Position numbers and translations under genes: made by a program
Shown here: positions 33,451-45,484 of the stretch, one piece after another
Numbering within the stretch: the first letter of the stretch is position 1
Layout of the letters: each line of letters starts with the position of its first letter
The notes under the pieces: generated by a model
Database searches by the model: none
What the model was told of the DNA's origin: nothing
The model's input: only the letters and a program-made list of their open reading frames with translations
Assembly: GCF_026230105.1 (NCBI RefSeq)
Contig: NC_079482.1
Coordinates: 9,052,001-9,116,000, forward strand
Origin: Diorhabda sublineata
Taxonomy: Eukaryota; Arthropoda; Insecta; Coleoptera; Chrysomelidae
Direction: 5' to 3'
DNA: 64,000 bases

Positions 33451-33524
33451 TGGCATCAGCGCGATTTGAACCTGGGACGTCTTTCATGTGAGCCTTGTAC
33501 TTTATTCACTACACTGTGGAGACC
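33451..33524 (-). tRNA. tRNA-like sequence, probably pseudogene or SINE head
   Basis: The minus strand starts GGTCTCCACAGTGTAGTGAA and ends in GGTTCAAATC, GCGCTGATGCCA. GTGTAGTG-ATA fits a degenerate A box and GGTTCAAATC fits a B box at the right spacing for a 73-base tRNA. The acceptor pairing GGTCTCC with TGATGCC gives about five of seven pairs. The T stem (CCAGG with CGCGC) and the anticodon stem do not pair well. It is followed by AT-rich sequence ending in T/A runs. It is therefore probably a dead tRNA copy or the head of a tRNA-derived SINE rather than a working tRNA. Anticodon not assignable. Confidence 0.35.
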
Positions 33525-33529
33525 TTAAC

Positions 33530-34215
33530 AATACGGTTAAAGTATGTTTCTTGACGCACTACCATGTAAAGTAAAGCTCTACGCACTTGAAAGTGTGTAA
33601 AGTAGAAAAAAAGTAGAAAAAAGTTTGAAGCAAAAACTTTGTGGTTGATTTTTTTTACATTACTTAATTCATCTTTGATTTTTAACAATTTAAGTTCTGA
33701 ATATTTTTTAATATTCAATCCTTTTTATTTTGAATTTATATTGGCAATAAATAAATAAAGATTTAACGTTTGATTGAAACCATTAAGGATTTCTTTCTAT
33801 AAAAATTAGGAGGTAATCGGCAATTTACTAAAGGACGTACTTTAATTTATAATGAATTGATGGTAAACGGCAAGTAGAGGTAAGATTCTATTCAATAAAA
33901 AAAAATGATAATTCTATTAAATTGTACGGAATGAATTGGAATAATTTTTATCGAGGGAGAAAATTATAAAACTCATCGAGAAGTAACAGGCATTATCAAC
34001 AAGAAATTTTTAAATAAAAATCGAACATTGAGAGAAACAATGTATGTAAAACAAAATGAAGTAAGTAGGTGTACAATGATTAATATTTTAGAGCTAACAA
34101 ATATCATCCATACAAACTCCAGTTTGTTTTTGTCTGAAGAACAGAACTAAAGAAGTTATTGTTGTAATATACAACACCATCGTATTTAATAATTAAACCA
34201 CACAGTGTACAAAAC
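33530..34215. other. No recognisable feature
   Basis: AT-rich sequence; nothing identifiable. Confidence 0.4.
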
Positions 34216-34221
34216 ATTATA

Positions 34222-34629
34222 TTAAACTCGACAACATAAGAAAGCACTTAACTGATTAGATATATTAAATATTAATAATTTTATTTTGTCGGATGTTACT
34301 ACAAAAAAAAAAAAAGTTTGAATTGGACTGAAGAACATAAAGTTAGTAACATCTCTCAAATGGAATAATTTAGAAGTATAGATAGATATTTGCTGGCTAA
34401 CTAAAAAAAACTTTTTCAATTCTTCTACATCGTTTGTAAATTCAATTTTCGTCGAGAGCTCGATTCTAAGAAAGAGAAGTTTCCAAAATAAACTACAAAT
34501 GTTATTTGGATCATTAAATAAACTTAAATATATCGTAAAAAATTCCATATAGTACTTATAACTAGAAGTTATAACAGCCGTTTTATCATTTCCAATGCAA
34601 GAAACATATCCATTTTCCCATAATATCAA
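34222..34629 (-). other. Long AT-rich open frame, 135 codons, unassigned
   Basis: The frame opens at TTG and the first ATG is 27 codons in (34548). It is rich in Phe, Ile, Leu and Lys, with a poly-A tract read as Phe (FFFFVV near 34300). No domain is recognisable, and at this base composition a frame of this length can arise by chance in 64 kb. I list it because it is the longest frame in an otherwise quiet stretch. Confidence 0.15.
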
Positions 34630-34634
34630 TCGAT

Positions 34635-36620
34635 GATAAGAAGATACAGTCTAATAGAAATGCTTGACAAGAATTGTTCTATATTATGAAAAAATATTTG
34701 AGGAACCCCTCGATGAGTTACACATAAGTTTATTTATCATCAACGAAAGAGTACCACTAAAAGAACTTGTATGGTTATTCAAAGAAGGCCACTTCCAAAT
34801 TCTGAACGTCGATTAAAGCGGTAGAGCGTGTTGAATTACAAAGGAGACAGACTTTCTCAATTTGTTTTTCGTTGGCTCCAGAAATGCTGAGCATCTTATG
34901 AAATCTTCATTCTGATACCTCAACTAAGCTTAATATGATTACATTACCAAAAAATGTAGTTGAAGATTTAACGCCATGTTGCCATATTGCCATAACATAA
35001 AAACACACTCACGTATAAGATGAAACAAGAAGTAGAAACATAATTAGCAAGTTAATATAATAAGAGCAAATATGATTGAGAAGATCTGAGCCATTTGAAA
35101 ACTATATAAAAAAATGCTGAAAATATCAAGGATAGAAACATTTCAATATAATTTAGGTATAATAAAAAGTCTAATTTCAAAAATACAACAATCAAAATTT
35201 AATGGTACTAGTAAAATTGTTGTAAAAAGTCAAAGATATAAAAATTGATATTTCAGAAGCTATCAATCTTCATTCATGGAAATAATTGAGAATCACAGGA
35301 TTCAAGATCGAAATTGTAGAGCGGATGAAGGAAAACCACAAATTTGAATGAATTGAAGATACTTGACAATCATTCAAAAATTGAAATTGTGCCAGGCTAT
35401 TAGTATAATTAATTTTTTGCATCGTTTCCATTTTCTTAATTAATATTAGATACCATCAAATTAGTGACGCCAAGTTTTGATGAAATTATAATTCTTCTTT
35501 GCTTCCTGTAGAGCCATCTATTAGTGGAATTCTAATGTTTGAATTAAATGTTTCATAAAATTCTGTTTCATATTATAATTTAATTAATTGAATATTCCGT
35601 ACATTTTTTATTGAATCATGTATTGCCATTAAAAGTGAGAAATTATACAATTGAAAATTAGTGAAAATTTTCTAGCAAAATTCTAGAAAAACTAATAGTT
35701 CCAGTTGAATAAGAAGCGCGAAAAAGATCTTAATATGCAAAAAATATTGCTTTTGAAAAAACTGGAAATTTTCCGTGTTTTTTCAAAAATCTTCTGGTGT
35801 CAGTTTATATCTCAAAATGTACTTTTTCTTTCCAAGCTCCATTATCGAGTAACTACTATCAACCTTGTTCATTATTATAAAATCATCGTCCACAAATATA
35901 TGGCCAAATTTTCTATTTTTCAACTAATAACATGTTATGATTTCGTGGATAAAAAATAGAAAATACCAAAGTTCATATTACATATAGTTATTTTTTATTG
36001 TTCAAAAGATAGCTAGATAATATTTAGTGGAATATATTATCTAGCTACCATCCAGGGTCGATTTGTCAAATTACAATTATTTTGGATGTACGAGAAAAAG
36101 ATGCAGTTCGCTAATACGCTTTGCAAATTTGTCACTTTCTGGCACTTAAAACACTTTCAATTCTATTAAACATCATCCGCTAAGTAGTTGGCAGTACAAG
36201 ATATTTGAAGATACACTCTGATACGAACAAAAGAAAACGTTAAAGCTTTTTAGCCCGTAAGAAACATAAATTAATTTTAAGATCTGAAGCACCGTTCATT
36301 TGTATGATTTACCACGAGATATTAAGATGTCTAGCAATCTTAAGTCGAGCCTAATTTAACGTTGCACGGAAGTTTACAGTAAATTATTAATTAGGTCGTC
36401 TGTAATAGATATTGAACGGAAAAGTTTTCGCAAAAATGGAACATTCTTGAAGTTATAACAACAATTTGTTACCTTCTTGAAACTGTTTATAAATCAAAGT
36501 CTCAATATCAACATTACTATTTTGACTCGATAAGTTCATAACAAGTTTTCTTGTATCTTATAGGACTAAAAGATTATCCCTAATAGTTTTTATTGTTCGG
36601 TGTTAGCTTATAGTAGAAGA
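34635..36620. other. No recognisable feature
   Basis: AT-rich sequence. GATAATATTTAGTGGAATAT at 36016 lies within a short inverted pair (AGCTAGATAATAT and ATATTATCTAGCT, 36010-36047). No gene visible. Confidence 0.4.
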
Positions 36621-36629
36621 GTGTGAAGA

Positions 36630-38215
36630 AGCCAGAAAATAAAAAAAACATGGCAAGAATGGGATAGATTGATAACAGAAGAACAATACAGGAGAGATAA
36701 GAGAGGCAAAGAAACATAGCAAATATAACATATAAAAGAAAGAAAAAAACGAATGGCTGAATAAGAAATTAGAAAAGACAGACAAAGAGGAATATTTAAC
36801 AAATAAGAGACAATTTAACGAAGAGATAAAACATCGAACTACTACCCCAAAACTAAAACCAAAAGGAATAAAAGATAAGGGGCTATAATACAAAATGATC
36901 CTAAAATAATTGGGAGAGCATGGAAAGAGTACTCGTACTATGAAAATAAATTATACGAAGATGGAAAAAGTATAACAGAGGAAATGATAAAAGAAGGGGA
37001 GGAAGAAGCAAAATGACCAAGGAAAACTGTGGTAGAAGAAGAAATAAGAAGACTGCGTAATGGGAACCCCTGGAGAAGATGGAATAGAGGCTGAGCTGTT
37101 AAACTATGGAGGAGAATAAATAGAAAAACAAATTCATCAACTTATCGAAACAATCTGAAAACATGTGGAAATACTGGTGTAATTATAGTAATTAGTGTAA
37201 TTATATAGCAAAAAGCATATTGGGAGACTATCAAAATGGGCTCAGACCAGGGTGATCCATTATCAACGTAATCCACACAATAGACTAAATAGTCCATAAA
37301 CATGAGAACATAAGAAAGCTACACCAGAAAATTGAAGATATTAGAAGTTACACTAGAAAACGCCAAAGTCAAAGTAACAAATCTGGGAACACTAACAGAA
37401 GAAACATAAATAAGCGGTCGCTGCTCGAGATCTGTCCAACCCTGTTTTATAGGATTTTAGAAAACGTAACGAGAAAAGCAGAATTCAATGATAAAAATAT
37501 TATTAGGAATCAAATACAAGAAGTGGCATACGCAGATGATGTAATAATATTGGCTAATACAAGAGAAGAACTAATGAAGGCAATAAAAAAACTGGAAACA
37601 GAAGCGGTCTAGAAATAAACCAAGAAAAATCCATGAGGTTAGCCAGATAAGACTAAAAGAGGAATAGACCACCTAAGGACACAAAAATACGTATTTGGAA
37701 CTGTCTCCTCGTTTAATTATCTAGAATTCTGAAGAAAGAATAAGAGCAAGAATACAAAAAGGATATTGAACTTTTGGAAAAAATAAAAAGTTACTCAAAA
37801 GCAAGAGTATTAGTAAAAAGAACAGAATAAAAATATATAAAACATCAACAAGACCAGTGATTGCAAACGTTATGGAAACAACTGTCATAAATAAAAAGGA
37901 AGAAGATAATCTAGAGCAAAATACTGAGAACTATACTCGGACCAAATATTACAGAAGATGGAGATAAAGGAGATAGGTATATAAAACCACAAAGACTAAA
38001 CTGGGAAGGACACATCATGAGAAGGAAATCTACGATATGGGGAGAAGGATAACACAATGGATACACCTATGGCCAAAAGGCAGAGGCAGACCAAGAAATA
38101 CTGGGAGTAATTGAATTAAAGAAGATACCAGAATCCTAGAAATAGAAGACTGGAAAGCAATATGCAGAAACAGAAAAGAATGGAGAAAGCAGACAGACTT
38201 ATGTCATAAGGAGAT
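36630..38215 (+). pseudogene. LINE relic (RTE-like), most of the polyprotein in broken frames
   Basis: Ordered blocks on the plus strand: NEWLNKKLEKTDKEEYL-like sequence, GRAWKEYS-YYENKLYEDGKS, EEEIRRLRNGNPWRR (family: LKNGKTPGEDGI) with EAELLNYGGE, then IQEVAYADDVIILANTREEL and MKAIKKLE (catalytic YADD kept, about 37525), KKLLKSKSISKKNRIKIYKT with TRPVI, EDNLEQNTENYTRTKYYRR, and RPKGRGRPRNTGS followed by KEDTRILEIEDWKAICRNRK near 38075-38185. This is the fingers, palm and thumb order plus the GRPR/DWK tail of an animal LINE. Every block needs a frame change or stop read-through. No endonuclease domain is readable upstream. Confidence 0.6.
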
Positions 38216-38219
38216 ACTA

Positions 38220-40200
38220 GACCTAGGTTGCTGCGATCACTTCCGGAAGACGAAGGTTTGCTGTCATATGTTGGTTCGTGTTCAGTTCCTGAACCAGATT
38301 CTTCTATTTGAGTATATGGTTTCAGTAGAGGCGTATTCGTATTCGAGAAACACGACTGGAAGCTCTTGTGCACAATTTTGCCAAGGGAGCAGAAAGCAGA
38401 CAAGGAACTTAGATAAGGGAGTATTTATTTATAAAGTTGTGAACATGCAGATGCAGATACAATTGTATCTAAGATGTAGAAAAAATATAGAATATTGTGA
38501 GGAAAAGATCAAACACCTGATACGACATAGAACACTGAATCAACTGAGCTTAGAAAAATGATGCAAATAAATAATCCAATAACAGAAAAAACATTTAGCA
38601 GCATTTAGAACCAAATTACTATTCTCAATTCTCGAGCGGCCAATATGCTATTGATCTTGTCAATGTCACTAAGATGAAAGCTTTCATATGATGGCTACAT
38701 TGCTGTAATTTGTTAAGTCACAATAGTGGAATGTGTAGGGCCTATGAAAGTAGACCATTTTATTCTTTTGGTTTGTAGCGTCTTTCGATTGTTGATTTTC
38801 GAGAATTGTTATTAGCCCATATTGAAGCGTTAGCCCACATTTAGTTACTTTTCCCTACCTTTTTAGGTGTAAAAAAAAGTTATTTAAATATATTTATGTC
38901 AAAGAGCATAAACTGCCTCAATATCGACTTTAGAGGGTGTCTGATTAATCCCAACTCCGCATTGCGTCATTAACTAGGAATAATAATATCGTCGGTGATA
39001 TAACAATGCCTCCTATCTAAAAAATATTTCATGGTTAACAAAAAACCGCCTCTTTGAACAAATTTTGATAATAAAGTCGAATTTCAGTAGCGTTGGCGGT
39101 TTTAATGTGAATATTCATTATTACAGTTGATATATATTCTGAAATTTTAGAAAAATCACTTTATTAGTGGATACAGGTATTGTTTTAAAAATTTCATTTG
39201 ATTTAATCGCCACAATCATATAATACAACACTTTTCCAAAATTGGGTTTCTCGCATTTATATAAAAAGACAGAAGGCGGAAGAGGAACATAGAATGAAAA
39301 TGCTTTTATATGAAAAAAATTGAACCTGTAGGCTAAGAATCAAGATTAAAAAAAACGATGTGAACAATAAAACATTTCTCAAATGATATTCTATGTGTTT
39401 AAAATTTATTTACAGCGTATTTTAAAAATCACTGTCGAATATTATAAATTTCGTGGTTCCTTCGGATTATTTCTTGGTTTTCCTCTTCAGTGTAGAATAC
39501 CATTCTCCTCATATTCACTATCTTCAAGCAGTATACTTTCAGATATTATGCCAGCTTCAAACATCATTTTTATTTGTGAGCTATCAAAAATATGATTTGT
39601 TTTTTGTAAACGATTTGTTTTATTTTGTAAATTTTGTCTATTTCTTGAAAAATAAGCTTAGCGGTGGACTTCTCTAAGTGGAATCGTTTATAAAATTCGT
39701 CATCCGATCAAAAATTGCAATATTCCATTCTATGTGGAACGGAATAAGCTCATTCTTTTGGCTTTTGCTGTATTCTATCAATCAGTTCAAGCATTCATAT
39801 TAAATATTTAATTACTATTTGTGTGACGAATATATCGAAAAATGAACTAATCAAATATAGATATAATAAATAACTAAACTACTTTTGATGTATAATTTTT
39901 TATGTTCTGTTTCTACTCTACTTTTTAATTGTCACATGAGACTAACTAATAACTTATTTGGCAATAATAGTTAGAAGCAACTTTATTAGGAGATGAAGAA
40001 AATCGAGCTTTAAACTGTTAATTACGCAATTAATGAAATCACAACATTTGCCATTGTGATTAACACCATACTAAATATTGTCTTTATCAATATTGAATTT
40101 TGAATTCTATGAGTTTAAAATTTTTACAAGCATTAACAATATTAAAAATCACCGAAAATCTTAATTAATTATTTCCCAGACGATGAATACATAAATTTTT
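38220..40200. other. No recognised gene
   Basis: At 38220-38403 the minus strand reads PYTQIEESGSGTEHEP and DSKPSSSGSDRSNLG, an acidic, serine-rich low-complexity stretch of slightly higher GC that could be coding but is not identifiable. At 39440-39560 the minus strand reads ISESILLEDSEYEENG, also acidic and unassigned. The rest is AT-rich without features. Confidence 0.3.
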
Positions 40201-40203
40201 AGC

Positions 40204-40290
<87 letters not shown>
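40204..40290. repeat. Compound microsatellite (TA)n-(GA)n
   Basis: About 22 TA units (40205-40248) pass directly into about 20 GA units with one AAAG slip (40249-40290). Confidence 0.95.
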
Positions 40291-40294
40291 TTTT

Positions 40295-43200
40295 TAGAGT
40301 TATTGACACGACATGCGCAGACAATTATTGCTCTACACAAACATATATATTTTATCACATTATCATATCACCGAAGATATAACACTTAAATATATTTTGA
40401 TTTGTATCGTTATCGTTGAGCGTTAATTAATTTAAAATGAAGGTTCTGAGCAAAAGTTGATAAAGCGCATGCCCAATTATATTGATTATCTTGATAAATG
40501 TATAAATTAAGTAATTTTGATAACGCAGAGCTTAGTTTTTAATCCAAAATAAAGTATACAAGGTGTATTATACCATGATCGGAGCTATTTTATTAAAATA
40601 AAACCAATCTGTAAATGTAACACCACGTGTCTTTATTGAAACGTCTTGACGAAAAGCCGCGTATTAGAATCGTCTTTTCTCGAGTCCAAAATACTGGCCT
40701 CAACCCCCCATGCCTGTTGAGCCAATTAATTGTAACTTTTAATTGACTCGTACAAAGGTGGCGGGATAGCTATGAAACAAATATATAATCGATAACCTAT
40801 ATAATACACAAGGTAGAAGAGATCCCGAAGTATTAAGAAAACATTAAAAGTTTTGTTACTACTAGAAAAGAAAATCGATAATCCATTTTCTCTTCCAATA
40901 TGCATACTGTCAATCTGAAGTGAAGAACGTTTCAAATGAATTTGCCATGAAAATTCATTTTCTCAATGCTTTTGAAGGATTAAAATGGTAGAAAGATAGA
41001 GATAGAAAGTTTCATAAGGGATAAAAGCAACCGGTCTTTTCAATGGTTTATTTTAACACTAATAAATTATATTTATAGGTCTTGATAAAAATATTGTAAC
41101 ATAGATAATCATTTTTATATTGATTTAGGGATAAATACGTTAGCTCTTATGAAAGGTCAAAATTTATAAACGGTATATAATTTGCAAGAGAGATTTTGTG
41201 AAATATTTGAGTGGAATAATAGGGCATATGCATTTTTTTATATTTTCAATTCATTTATTACATAATTATAATTCGATAAAAAATATATTTTCCGTCAAAA
41301 AAGTCCCAAATATTTTCTCTCTGTTAAATTTGGCTTGCTTTGAACATCGCTATTTTTGCGGGTGTTGGATTAGATCACTCGCATGTGTTTTTAAAATTCT
41401 CAAAAATAAATTTTGACATAATAAACTTCAGGAAATGGTAATTACATAGCCTATTATTACATACAAGACATTATAATATGAATAATAATACAACAGCAAA
41501 CTCAATATCTCAAAATTATTTATAGGTTATGTTTTAGTAACTAACGCTGACTGTAGGTATTTTCGGTAGATTGTCCGATTGTGCTTCCACAAAACCACTC
41601 TCAGCCATCTTCGTAGATGTAATGAATGTTACAAAAATAATCAGATTATAAAAGCACTTTAAGAAGACAGTAATAAACATGATATTTCTTCAAAACACAA
41701 CCAAACTCTGTTTTGACCACTATAAAAACAGGACCTGGCATTTGACGTCACGACCAATGATAATTCGTTTATCACATTTGAATTTTTTCGCTCCCTTATT
41801 TTGCACTTTTTAATGATCATTTTAAAAATTGAGAACAAATTGAATGTTGAAATAATGATCTTATAATAATATTGCCACTATGATGTTCCTCAGAACAAAT
41901 TATCAATTAAATTTCTACCACATTCATATTCCTCATTGTAAAAGAATAGTACCCACTTGAATCCTGTTTTTATTTGAACTAGATACTCATAAAAATGAAT
42001 ATGATATGAACTTAAGTAAAAACATAAAAAAAACTGCAGCATTTAAGGCTGATATGGTGCCTTTTTTTGGGCATTCTCAATGTATTTTAGACCTTGGATT
42101 TTCCTCAAAATGTGTAGGCACAAACAAGGCATCTGAAAATCATAATCACCTGCTAATATGTTTTAATCTGGCACCGAATTGTTTCGACGCTATTTAACAA
42201 CGATAAAAAACTGTATATTTAGCAGCAATTGGCGACAGGATCGGGCAGAAACAATAGAGATACCAGGGATGGGGTCAATTAACTAGCAGGCTTGTTGCCT
42301 CTATCTGGAATATCTCTATGTCTTCAATGCATAGAATACTTTATGACATCGTTCGCCTCAAAATACTGTCCGTAAATGTCGAATTTCGCTACGTTTCATT
42401 AGAATTTTCCTATTATTTTTCATTTTTGTTCCCAACAGAAATATATTTTCTTTCAAAGCCCCATGATAAACTGTGTCTTTTATAAATTTTTGACTGCATG
42501 CTTGTTTTGTGTCATGAAAATTGTGATTCACTGTGTGTATATCTTTTTTATTCTAATTCAGGTTCTTTTGCTAGTACTGATTGCAGCTTCAACATGTTGT
42601 TCAACTACCTAAAAATTATATGAACAACTATTTACTTGTTTTTTCAACTTCTTCATGAGAATTATTCAATGAATTCAATAAAAATAACAGAAATATTGGA
42701 CCTCCGCGACTTTGGTCACTCAAAACATGCTTTTTTACTTTACTTTTAAAAACTTATGTTCTGTTGACATTGAATTACTCAATCTATTCGAATTGTTGAA
42801 AGAAGAAAGTTATAATAAAAGCTTACTTGAATTGATCTTATATTGCTTAGTTTTGTAGTTTATAAAAAAGAAAAACTGCGGTTCTGTAAATATAAATGTA
42901 AGAATATGTATAAATTCACTACGTTGCTTTTTTGCAAGCGGAAAATGTTATACATTTACAAGAATTTCTTTCTCATCAATCTGTTAACTCTTCATAAACG
43001 AATAAAGTTGACTTAATTTTAGGTTTAACTAAATACTACTAATAAACCTATTTTTTTCAACCGTTAATAATTTATGATCTTTACGTGTAAATTGAATGAA
43101 TTACATTGTTTTTAATGCAAAAAACTGGTATCACATTGTTAAACCTAAATTATTTAGAGTTCGATAAAAGTATTTAGATACTTTCTGTATGCATCGTATC

Positions 43201-43935
43201 AATCATTTCCGGTATGTTTTGCACTATCAGTAAATTAATACAGAATAATGAACGTAAATTAAATTTTAACATATTAGTTCGCCCAGTAGTATACTATACT
43301 CGTAAAAACTGTTTAAAACGACAATAAAACTCAGAAAGAATTTTATAGGTACAATAAACTTTTATATATAAAAGGTGTACCAATCTTACAACAAGCATAA
43401 AATGGCGGATTGATACCTAGGAGAATTATCAACATACAATGCGGTTCATATGTATAGAATAAATTCGATTTTGTATGACCTCAGCAGTTTTTTTGTTGAT
43501 AATAATAAATAATAGGCATTTTAATTATGATTGGTTATGGCAATAAAACAAGAACTCAAAAGGATATTTGTGCAATTTTTAATAATAACAACACGCTTCG
43601 CAGTCTACAGTTGAATGGTGGTTATTTTGGACATTTAATTTAATTATAAAGTAATTGAAAAATACATTCTAAATATTACGCAACATTACTACCATCATTC
43701 TACGTAAAGTTTTATGATAGACATTATCAAAAATCTTACATCTTAAAAGTTAATTATCTCAATTATGATTCCACACGATCCTCTTTCTTATTTAAAATTT
43801 TCGAGGGGGTGCTTATAATTCAGAGGGTGTGCTGAATTTATTCCATACCTATGGACCGCATTGTAGGAAGAAAGAAAATAGGGAACAAATCATAACAAAT
43901 TTTATGGACAAAGAATAGAGACAATATTTGAAAAT
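40295..43935. other. No recognisable feature until the LINE flank near 43880
   Basis: AT-rich sequence without an identifiable gene. The last 60 bases before the mariner may belong to the LINE relic that continues after it. Confidence 0.35.
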
Positions 43936-44090
43936 TCTACGAGGGTGAAACAAATATAAACGAGACTTTTGGACCTGCGCGCGCAATAGTGATGGAAGAA
44001 CGTTCCGCTGTTATTGGCTGTTAGGTTGGTTTGTCAGGAGTGGGGAAGGCACGTGACTCATCATCATAGACTCGCTCAGTGTCCATCGTT

Positions 44091-44757
44091 ATGATGTCCG
44101 AGCAGGAGGTACCTCCCTCTATTGCGCAACGTATTGTTATAAAGTTTTTAGCTGCAGAAGGTGTAAAACCGGCCGAAATCTTGAGAAGATTGACTGCACA
44201 GTTCGGAGAAAAGACGCTGTCGCGAGCTAGAGTGTTTGCTTGGCATAAACAGTTCGTGGAGGGCCTTGAACGTGTTGAAAATGAGAGCCATGACCGCAGA
44301 CCCCGCACCAGCATTACAGCGGGCAACATCGACAGTGTTCGTCAACTTGTTGAAAGTGATAGGTGTCTAACAACTTCGGATATTGCAATTGCGATATGCA
44401 AGACTTGCATATCGCCGCAAAAGACGACACCTTCCAATGAGAAAAGTGATTCTCCTCCATGACAATGCTCGCCCCCATACGGAGGCCCTGACAGTACAAA
44501 AATTGGAGCAACTGGGTTGGGAGACACTGGAACACCCTCCATACAGTCCAGACCTGTCTCCCTGCGACTTCCATGTCTTTGGTCCTCTCAAGGAAGCTTT
44601 GGGAGGGCAAAAATTCCACAGCGATAATGAGGTTGAAGCATATGTGCGCAATTGGCTACAAACACGACCTGACTCTTTTTACCTGGAAGGAATTAAAAAA
44701 TTACCTATACGCTGGGAAAAATGTGTTTCTAAATCAGGAGATTATGTAGAAAAATAA
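44091..44757 (+). pseudogene. Mariner transposase, N- and C-terminal parts with internal deletion
   Basis: Start ATG at 44091 (MMSEQEVPPS). The N-terminal part (to about 44390) holds the helix-turn-helix region: AQRIVIKFLAAEGVKPAEIL, FAWHKQFVEGLERVENE and RRPRTSI. It then runs out of frame (stop at 44460-44462). The C-terminal part is in another frame: RKVILLHDNARPHTEAL with the second catalytic Asp, YSPDLSPCDFHVFGPLKEAL with the third, and an end in KCVSKSGDYVEK. The spacing between these two aspartates is 34 residues, the D34D of mariners. The segment with the first catalytic Asp is deleted, and the two parts meet at a perfect 25-bp palindrome (44391-44415). The enzyme would cut and paste at TA; this copy cannot. 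Confidence 0.85.
44391..44415. repeat. Perfect 25-bp palindrome at the mariner deletion junction
   Basis: GCGATATGCAAG, one A, then CTTGCATATCGC. Both 12-base arms match exactly. It lies where the reading frame passes from the N-terminal to the C-terminal part of the transposase. Confidence 0.85.
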
Positions 44758-44836
44758 ACTATGATTGTTTGTGCGTTTAAAATCAAAATAAATATTATAA
44801 AAAATAAGTCTTGTTTATATTTGATTCACCCTCGTA

Positions 44837-45480
44837 TTAACAAAGAAGATGATGTGAGTGATAATGGTACAATTCTAGAATTTGAAGAAAAGCCGACAGA
44901 AGTGGGATGTAATGGATTATCAACAAATTGGAATACCACAAAACAGAAAAGTCAATAGAAATGATTGAGCTAATAAAATACGGGGGAGATAACTTTATAT
45001 ACCGAAAAATTAAGATCATGGAAACAGTATAGGAGACGTATGCCAAGACAATGATCTACTTTATTGATTAAACCAATAATGGCGAGAGAAAATACCAATT
45101 TATGTAGCAATTATAGAGGGGTTAGTTTGCCGTATATAAAATACTAACAACAATAATAACTAAAAGACTAAAAAAAGTCAGTAGAAGCCGAAATAGAGGA
45201 GTATAAAAATGGCTTTAGAGAAAGAAAATCAACAGTGCCATTCATACTACAAGGAAAGTGATAAAAAAATGCTAAAAGCGCTACTTCACCCAAGCATTCG
45301 TTTTAAAAAGAAGTCGTATAAAGGACATGTATCATCTGGACGTACCCCAACAGTTAATACCATTGGTGACAATGACTATGTTTAATTCTAGGGGAAGGGT
45401 AAGGACAAAAGAAGGACCATTTGTGGGATTTGAAATGGTAATGAACTCTCAGCGGTCACTGATTATTGGTGAACAATGAG
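44837..45480 (+). pseudogene. LINE reverse-transcriptase relic interrupted by the mariner
   Basis: Blocks in order with frame changes: GLSTNWNTTKQKSQ (family: LKNxKAPGxDGL), ELIKYGGDNF, NYRGVSLPY with KILTTIITKRLKK, IEEYKNGFRERKSTVPF (family: QNGFRKGRSTxDAI), and RGRVRTKEG followed by VGFEMV. These are the finger-domain motifs of an animal LINE reverse transcriptase up to just before the RQG motif. The left part should lie before the mariner, but the 60 bases at 43880-43937 are too short to prove it. The 3' part (YADD onward) is missing. Confidence 0.5.
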
Positions 45481-45484
45481 ATGG

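Larger units (their letters stand above)
43940..44834 (+). mobile_element. Mariner element with both ends, internally deleted (895 bp)
   Basis: The left end CGAGGGTGAAACAAATATAA (43940) and the inverted right end CGAGGGTGAATCAAATATAA form terminal inverted repeats of about 30 bases; GTTTATATTTGATTCACCCT and CG close the element at 44834. A TA dinucleotide flanks each side (43938-43939 and 44835-44836), the target duplication of the mariner group. The family is usually about 1.3 kb, so roughly 400 bases are missing, all from the middle of the transposase gene. The ends agree closely, so this copy could still be moved by an enzyme supplied from elsewhere. It appears to sit in a LINE relic. Confidence 0.85.

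Noticed and set aside
44021..44651. Several open frames of 65-102 codons on the minus strand over the mariner
   Set aside because: They are shadows of the plus-strand transposase, whose catalytic motifs and D34D spacing are clear.
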